Positions 60,228 to 64,000 of a DNA stretch of 64,000 nt are shown here, piece by piece (positions within the stretch are counted from its first letter, which is position 1; each line of letters starts with the position of its first letter). Position numbers and translations under genes: made by a program. The DNA comes from AP-15 sp963846635 (GTDB lineage Bacteria > Pseudomonadota > Alphaproteobacteria > ATCC43930 > CGMCC-115725). The notes beneath the pieces were generated by a model, which saw only the letters and a list, made by a program, of their open reading frames with translations, had not been told where the DNA came from and ran no database searches. Location: contig CAWJXM010000059.1 in NCBI GenBank assembly GCA_963846635.1, positions 308,597 to 372,596 on the forward strand. Reading direction: 5' to 3'.

Positions 60228-61646
60228 GTGCGTAAACTGGCTATGGCTTTGTTGGTAACGGCGTCGATTGCACCGACTGCCGCCTTCGCCCAGCAACAAC
60301 CAACACCACAGGGCGGCAAGGACGCCGTCTATGACGAACTTAACCTGTTCGATGAAGCATTCGAGCGAATTCGACAGGACTCGGTCGATCCGGTCAGCGA
60401 CAGCAAGCTTGTCGGCGCGGCCATCACCGGGATGCTGACGGGCCTCGACCCGCACGCCGCTTATATTGATCCGGCTGCGCTGAAGGCAATGAATGGGACG
60501 GCGGCGAGCGGCGAGGCGGGGATCGGCGCCGCCCTGACCTTGGTCAAGGGTGAGGTCAAGGTGATCTCGCCGCGCGACGGCTCGCCAGCCGCGGAGGCCG
60601 GGGTCAAGCCTGGCGATCTGATCCTGGCGATCGACAAGGAACCGACCTTCGAGCTGACCTTGGCGGAAGTCGAGCAGAAATTGCGCGGTCCCGCCGGCAG
60701 CAGCGTCAAACTTACCCTCGAACGCACGGGCGAGAAGGCGCCGCTCAAGCTTACGCTCAAGCGCGCGGCCGATCATTTGCAAACCGTGTCGACCCACGTC
60801 ATCGATGGGGATATAGGCTATTTGCGGCTGGCCGGGTTCGACCCCGGCACTCCGGCCGCACTTGCAGCGGCGGCTCAGGATCTGCGCCAGCAGACGGGCG
60901 GCAAGCTGGCCGGCGTCGTCGTTGACCTGCGCAACAATCCAGGCGGCGATTTCCAGGACGCGGTCGCCGCCGCGAACGACTTTCTCGATAAAGGCGAGGT
61001 TGCGGTTGTCAAGGGCCGCAACGATGGCAATGTCAAGCACATTGCCGCCACCCCAAACGATCTCGTCAAGAGCTTGCCGATCGTCGTTCTTGTCAATGGC
61101 GGGACGGCCGACGAAGCCGAATTGATGGCAGCGGCGTTGCAAGACAACCACCGCGCCCTGTTGGTCGGCACCAAAACCTTTGGCGAGAGTGCCATCGAAA
61201 CCCTGATCCCGCTCGCCAGCGGTGGCGCCATCCGCCTCACGACCGCCCATTTCGCGAGCCCCGAGGGCAGAGAGATCGATGGCAAGGGCCTCGACCCCGA
61301 TCTCATCGTATCGCCGCTCAAGCTCGAAAAGCTGGCCAGGGAGGAGGGGTTGCATGAGGCGGATCTGCCCGGCGCGTTGAAGAACCCGGATCAGCCCGCA
61401 GCCCCAACCCCCAATCCGGCAGCGCCATCCCCTCAAGGGGGCAAGACCGGACCCGGCCCGGTCTCGGGCATGAGCCCGACCAACAGGTCTTTGGACGCCG
61501 CCACAAAGCGGGCCCCGTCAGTCGCCAATAAGACAGCGCCATCGGTAGCGAACGAGGATATCGGCGGGGTGAATGACGAGCAACTGACCCAGGCGGTCGA
61601 CATATTGCGCGGGCTTGCCGTGTTCAACCGCCACGCATCTGGTTGA
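60228..61646 (+). CDS. S41/CtpA-family protein lacking the catalytic dyad
   Basis: 472 residues if the GTG at 60228 is used (GGAGG upstream), giving a signal peptide VRKLAMALLVTASIAPTAAF-AQQQ. A PDZ domain lies at about 92-180 (SPAAEAGVKPGDLILAIDKE). The S41 core follows: GYLRLAGFDPGTPAAL, VVVDLRNNPGGDFQDAVAAA. Proteases carry S-A-S-x-S-E with the nucleophile and TFGKG with the lysine. Here the segment is GGTADEAELMAAAL (291-304) and GTKTFGESAIE, so Ser is replaced by Asp295 and Lys by Glu320. The C-terminal 100 residues are Pro/Ala-rich and low-complexity. It is a periplasmic pseudoprotease, perhaps an adaptor or inhibitor. Confidence 0.85.
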   Translation: MRKLAMALLVTASIAPTAAFAQQQPTPQGGKDAVYDELNLFDEAFERIRQDSVDPVSDSKLVGAAITGMLTGLDPHAAYIDPAALKAMNGTAASGEAGIGAALTLVKGEVKVISPRDGSPAAEAGVKPGDLILAIDKEPTFELTLAEVEQKLRGPAGSSVKLTLERTGEKAPLKLTLKRAADHLQTVSTHVIDGDIGYLRLAGFDPGTPAALAAAAQDLRQQTGGKLAGVVVDLRNNPGGDFQDAVAAANDFLDKGEVAVVKGRNDGNVKHIAATPNDLVKSLPIVVLVNGGTADEAELMAAALQDNHRALLVGTKTFGESAIETLIPLASGGAIRLTTAHFASPEGREIDGKGLDPDLIVSPLKLEKLAREEGLHEADLPGALKNPDQPAAPTPNPAAPSPQGGKTGPGPVSGMSPTNRSLDAATKRAPSVANKTAPSVANEDIGGVNDEQLTQAVDILRGLAVFNRHASG

Positions 61647-61988
61647 GCTAAGCGATATCGGCTGAGTGCGTCGGGCCGACGGCAAGCCGCGCGTGGTCTT
61701 TGGCGCAAATTTCCCGTCGAACCGGGTATCAACCGGGTAAATTGCAGTTGTAGCACTTGGCTTGCATGCAATTATTGTCTATATCTCAAGATGTTGCGGT
61801 TCCGGGTGTCGCATTTCAGGACACGCGAACTGGGAAATTGTTTGCCGCGAAGTGGGAAACGCAAGGCTCGAAGCGGGAATCAACGGAAACTCTAGTTGTT
61901 GTTGTATTGATAATTCATGCTATATGAGCTATAAGTGCGGCGAATTTGAGGTCGCGTTTCGAAGCGGGACCAGGAATGGAGCGGGCGA
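61647..61988. other. Intergenic region, no gene
   Basis: Between the S41 gene and the remnant of the DUF5681 gene I see no frame with features. The centre (61740-61930) is AT-richer, with TTGTTGTTGTATTGATAATTCATG near 61895. This could contain the promoter of the former DUF5681 gene. Confidence 0.4.
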
Positions 61989-62129
61989 TTGGCGAGTGAC
62001 GGGCCGAGAGACTACGAAGTGGGTTATGGCAAGCCGCCGATCGCGACCCGCTTCAAAAAGATCCTATGCGGGTGGACGGTCGCCTGAGTTGGTAGGCTGA
62101 GCTTCCACACACCAGCATGGAGGCCCCCG

Positions 62130-63299
62130 ATGCAGACCGAGACCCCCGCAACCATTGTCGAGACTACCGTCCGAGATCACTCTAACACGCTGTTCGCCTC
62201 GCTCGAATTGAGCAAAGCGAAGTGGCTGGTGACCGCCAACAGTCCGGGTGAGGAGAAGTTTTCCCAGCATATCGTTGCCGGCGGTGACGGCGGTTCGCTG
62301 CTCATCCTTCTTGCGCGCTTGAAAGCGAAAGCCGAGCAGCGCCGCGGCGTCGCGGTGAAGGTTGTGGTCATTCAGGAGGCCGGACTGGACGGCTTTTGGA
62401 TTGATCGCCTGCTTGTCCAAAACGGGATCGAGAGCCATGTCGTCGACGCGGCCTCGATTGCGGTTGCCCGGCGCCATCGGCGCGCCAAGACGGATGCGAT
62501 CGACGGCGTGAGCCTGTTACGGACGCTGATGGCCTGGGCGCGCGGGGAGCGGCGGGTCTGCTCCATGGTTCGGCCGCCAAGTCCGGAAGAGGAAGATCAG
62601 CGGCGCCTGTCACGGGAGCGCGGCACCTTGCTCAAGGAGCGTATCCAGCACACCAATCGGATCAAAGGACTGCTCAGCGGGCAGGGCATCCGGGAATACG
62701 ATCCATTGAAGCCCGATCGTCTCGATCGTCTCGATGCGCTGCGGACCGGCGATGGGCGCCCGCTGCCGGAACGGCTCAAAGCCGAAATCCGCCGGGAGCT
62801 GGCCCGGATCGACGTGGTGGCGACCCAGCTCGCCACCGTCGAGCGGGCACGTGACGAATTGGTGCGCACGCAGACGACGGAACGGACAAACCCGAGCACG
62901 CTGCTGATCAAGCTCAAGGGCGTGGGGATCGAATTCGCCTCGCTTGTCTGGCTCGAGGGGTTGTTCCGCAGCTTCACCAACCGGCGCCAAGTAGCCGCTT
63001 ACGCCGGACTGGCGCCGAGCCCTTGGCAGAGCGGCGGGACCGACCGGGACCAGGGCATCTCCAAGGCCGGCAATCACCGCTTGCGGCGCGTCATGATCGA
63101 AATCGCCTGGTTTTGGCTGCGTCATCAGCCGAACTCGGCCTTGAGCCGCTGGTTCCACAATCGGGTCGGCACCGCGAAGGGACGGGTCCGGCGCATCGCT
63201 ATCGTGGCCTTGGCCCAAGCTGCTCGTCGCCCTGTGGCGCTATGTTACGCAAGGCATCGTTCCGGAGGGCGCCACCCTCAAGGCGGCGTGATCCGATAA
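62130..63299 (+). CDS. IS110-family transposase (DEDD recombinase), C-terminus frameshifted
   Basis: The frame opens MQTETPATIVETTVRDHSNT and has the N-terminal RuvC-like domain (FASLELSKAKWLVTANSPGE, VVVIQEAGLDGFWIDRLLVQ, RRHRRAKTDAIDGVSLLRTL). The C-terminal Tnp domain has LIKLKGVGIEFASLVWLEGL, RQVAAYAGLAPSPWQSGGTD, QGISKAGNHRLRRVMIEIAW. The first catalytic Asp of GIDxSK is Glu here (SLELSK), as in one IS110 subset. After VRRIAIVALA the frame is lost near 63220. The expected tail KLLVALWRYVTQGIVPEGAT lies in another frame with a stop at 63289-63291. The enzyme may be inactive. Confidence 0.85.
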   Translation: MQTETPATIVETTVRDHSNTLFASLELSKAKWLVTANSPGEEKFSQHIVAGGDGGSLLILLARLKAKAEQRRGVAVKVVVIQEAGLDGFWIDRLLVQNGIESHVVDAASIAVARRHRRAKTDAIDGVSLLRTLMAWARGERRVCSMVRPPSPEEEDQRRLSRERGTLLKERIQHTNRIKGLLSGQGIREYDPLKPDRLDRLDALRTGDGRPLPERLKAEIRRELARIDVVATQLATVERARDELVRTQTTERTNPSTLLIKLKGVGIEFASLVWLEGLFRSFTNRRQVAAYAGLAPSPWQSGGTDRDQGISKAGNHRLRRVMIEIAWFWLRHQPNSALSRWFHNRVGTAKGRVRRIAIVALAQAARRPVALCYARHRSGGRHPQGGVIR

Positions 63300-63584
63300 C
63301 CCAAATTGCCATCCCGCGAAGCTGAACGCGACGGCTTCGCCGGATCCGGGCGGGCGGTGACCAAGAATTGCCCCGGCCGCGAAATGCCGCGAAAAAGGAT
63401 GGTCCCGCCACCCCGAGCCCGATGCCCTCGAGCAGAGGGATTATGGTCCGAGCCCGACCGCTCGACCGGATGTGAGGTGATGCGGTCACCCGGACGGCAT
63501 GGCAAAGACGGGCTCACGCTTCGATCAAGCGGCAAGAGAAAGCACTATGCTAAATAGCCGGCCTTGACCTCGAACACCCAGTGA
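63292..63584 (+). other. Non-coding 3' end of the IS110 element (possible bridge-RNA region)
   Basis: This 290-bp stretch between the transposase stop and the restored DUF5681 sequence contains no gene. IS110-family recombinases are guided by a bridge RNA encoded in the non-coding end; in IS1111-type elements this is the 3' end. The segment has short self-complementary patches (for example CCGGATCCGGGCGG near 63338), but I could not fold it. Assignment is by position only. Confidence 0.35.
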
Positions 63585-63889
63585 GGCAACAGAGCCAACC
63601 CGCGCGGTTCGAGCAGTCTCGCCGGGATATTGCAGCGCGCCCTCGACGCGCCCGCGGTCGGTGCCGACGGTAACAGCGGCTGACCAAGCGCGAATTGATG
63701 GTCCGCAGCCTTGTCGAGCGCTCGACCGGGGCCGATCTCGCCGCGACCAAATTGTTGTTCGAATTGTTGCGGAAAGCCGATCCGCGAGCCGTCGCCCCCG
63801 ACCCTGAAGAAACCGATCCGATGAGCGAGGACGCGCTGAGGCTGCTAAAAGGAGCGCCTCGCGCGTCTCGCCAGCGCCCAGATGGCTGA

Positions 63890-64000
63890 CGCGGCCGCCG
63901 GCGCGCCGGCCGATGCTGACGCTGTTTTCGCTGGATCCCGCCGATCAGGGCGGCGCGACCGATCCAGCGGACGTGCAATAATGCCCCCTGCTGATTGTTG
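63890..64000. other. Window end, no separate gene
   Basis: The DNA after the stop at 63889 could still encode the tail of the disrupted DUF5681 protein in another frame (ASAQMADAAAGAPADADAVF after the shift at 63851). No other feature is visible before the window ends. Confidence 0.35.

Larger units (their letters stand above)
62061..63584 (+). mobile_element. IS110-family element (IS1111-like layout)
   Basis: The boundaries are set by the disrupted DUF5681 gene: its codons break after ...RFKK (to 62060) and resume at 63585. Between them lies about 1520 bp with a single transposase frame, about 70 bp of non-coding 5' end and about 290 bp of non-coding 3' end. No terminal inverted repeats or target duplication were detected, as usual for IS110. 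The long 3' non-coding end is typical of the IS1111 subgroup. Confidence 0.75.
61989..63889 (+). pseudogene. DUF5681 protein gene split by an IS110-type element
   Basis: The N-terminal fragment starts at a TTG (61989) and reads MASDGPRDYEVGYGKPPIAT-RFKK, the signature of DUF5681 proteins, followed normally by GQSGNPRGRP. At 62061 foreign DNA begins. The reading resumes at 63585 with GNRANPRGSSSLAGILQRAL, DAPAVGADG. After a frameshift near 63680 it continues with RLTKRELMVRSLVERSTGAD, LAATKLLFELLRKADPRAVA and PDPEETDPMSEDALRLLK, with a further shift near 63851. Removing the element and two single-base changes restores a single protein. DUF5681 proteins are of unknown function, frequent near phage or mobile genes. 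Confidence 0.75.

Noticed and set aside
60120..61436. 438-codon minus-strand frame opposite the S41 gene
   Set aside because: It is antisense to a protein with clear PDZ and S41 motifs and has no family features or ribosome site; it arises from GC-rich codon bias.
1..64000. CRISPR arrays, rRNA genes or complete tRNA genes
   Set aside because: No regularly spaced repeats, rRNA landmark sequences or complete cloverleaf were seen on reading the window; only a tRNA 3' fragment at 32681-32728 was found.

Overview
The window looks like a piece of chromosome from a GC-rich, probably uncultured soil or aquatic alphaproteobacterium. Evidence for this: an intact gene for the ATP-synthase zeta/inhibitor family (DUF1476, 25581-25901), which is largely confined to Alphaproteobacteria; clear Shine-Dalgarno sites; many flavin/F420-type LLM oxidoreductases, VOC proteins, a TauD-type dioxygenase and acyl-CoA enzymes; and a DUF5681 gene of a type common in rhizobial relatives. 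No rRNA gene, complete tRNA gene or CRISPR array was found. The metabolic genes are mostly short transcription units on both strands.

Layout. 0.1-4.2 kb: a frameshifted winged-helix/TPR regulator, a secreted NTF2-like protein, and an RpoD fragment split by a complete IS982-family element with a 6-bp target duplication. 4.3-9.4 kb: YjbQ, isovaleryl-CoA dehydrogenase, a TPP-dependent enzyme broken by one frameshift, and a large orphan membrane protein. 9.6-20.5 kb: small-molecule metabolism and stress (two LLM oxidoreductases, two methyltransferases, VOC/YciI proteins, DUF899 with a divergent MarR, alpha/beta hydrolase, TauE-like permease, GST, and an ArsR-SRPBCC pair behind a palindromic operator). 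20.5-32.4 kb: an OB-fold/thiolase pair, an IS1-family element, Crp-like regulator, NRDE protein, zeta subunit, TauD-type dioxygenase, RelE/XRE toxin-antitoxin pair, a decayed copy of the purB 3' end beside the intact purB, GNAT, and asparagine synthetase.

32.6-35.5 kb is a gene graveyard: a tRNA-Val-like 3' fragment, DnaA-box and IHF-like sites, a pentapeptide-repeat protein with an unrelated tail, and AraC and secreted-protein remnants. 35.5-49.0 kb is the most distinctive region. It holds a large GH63/MGH1-like glucosidase, two formylglycine-type sulfatases, a DUF202 protein, three paralogues of an uncharacterised four-helix membrane protein (two almost identical over 513 bp), a BKACE-type enzyme and a tandem CMD protein. 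It also contains broken copies of a glucosidase, a lipoprotein and a formylglycine-generating enzyme. I read it as a duplicating and decaying sulfatase/glycosidase envelope locus.

49.0-64.0 kb: methyltransferase, SDR, a degraded IS630-type element, an AT-richer stretch with the N-terminal fragment of a PPDK regulatory protein (a gene that flanks oriC in some alphaproteobacteria), a BNR-repeat protein, HpcH/HpaI aldolase, AlkB, a membrane adenylate cyclase, VOC, LLM oxidoreductase, thioesterase, an S41-family protein that has lost its catalytic dyad, and a DUF5681 gene split by an IS110-family element. Frameshifts are frequent across the window. Some may be sequencing errors, but several disrupted genes carry independent marks of real decay: insertions with target duplications, truncations and duplications.
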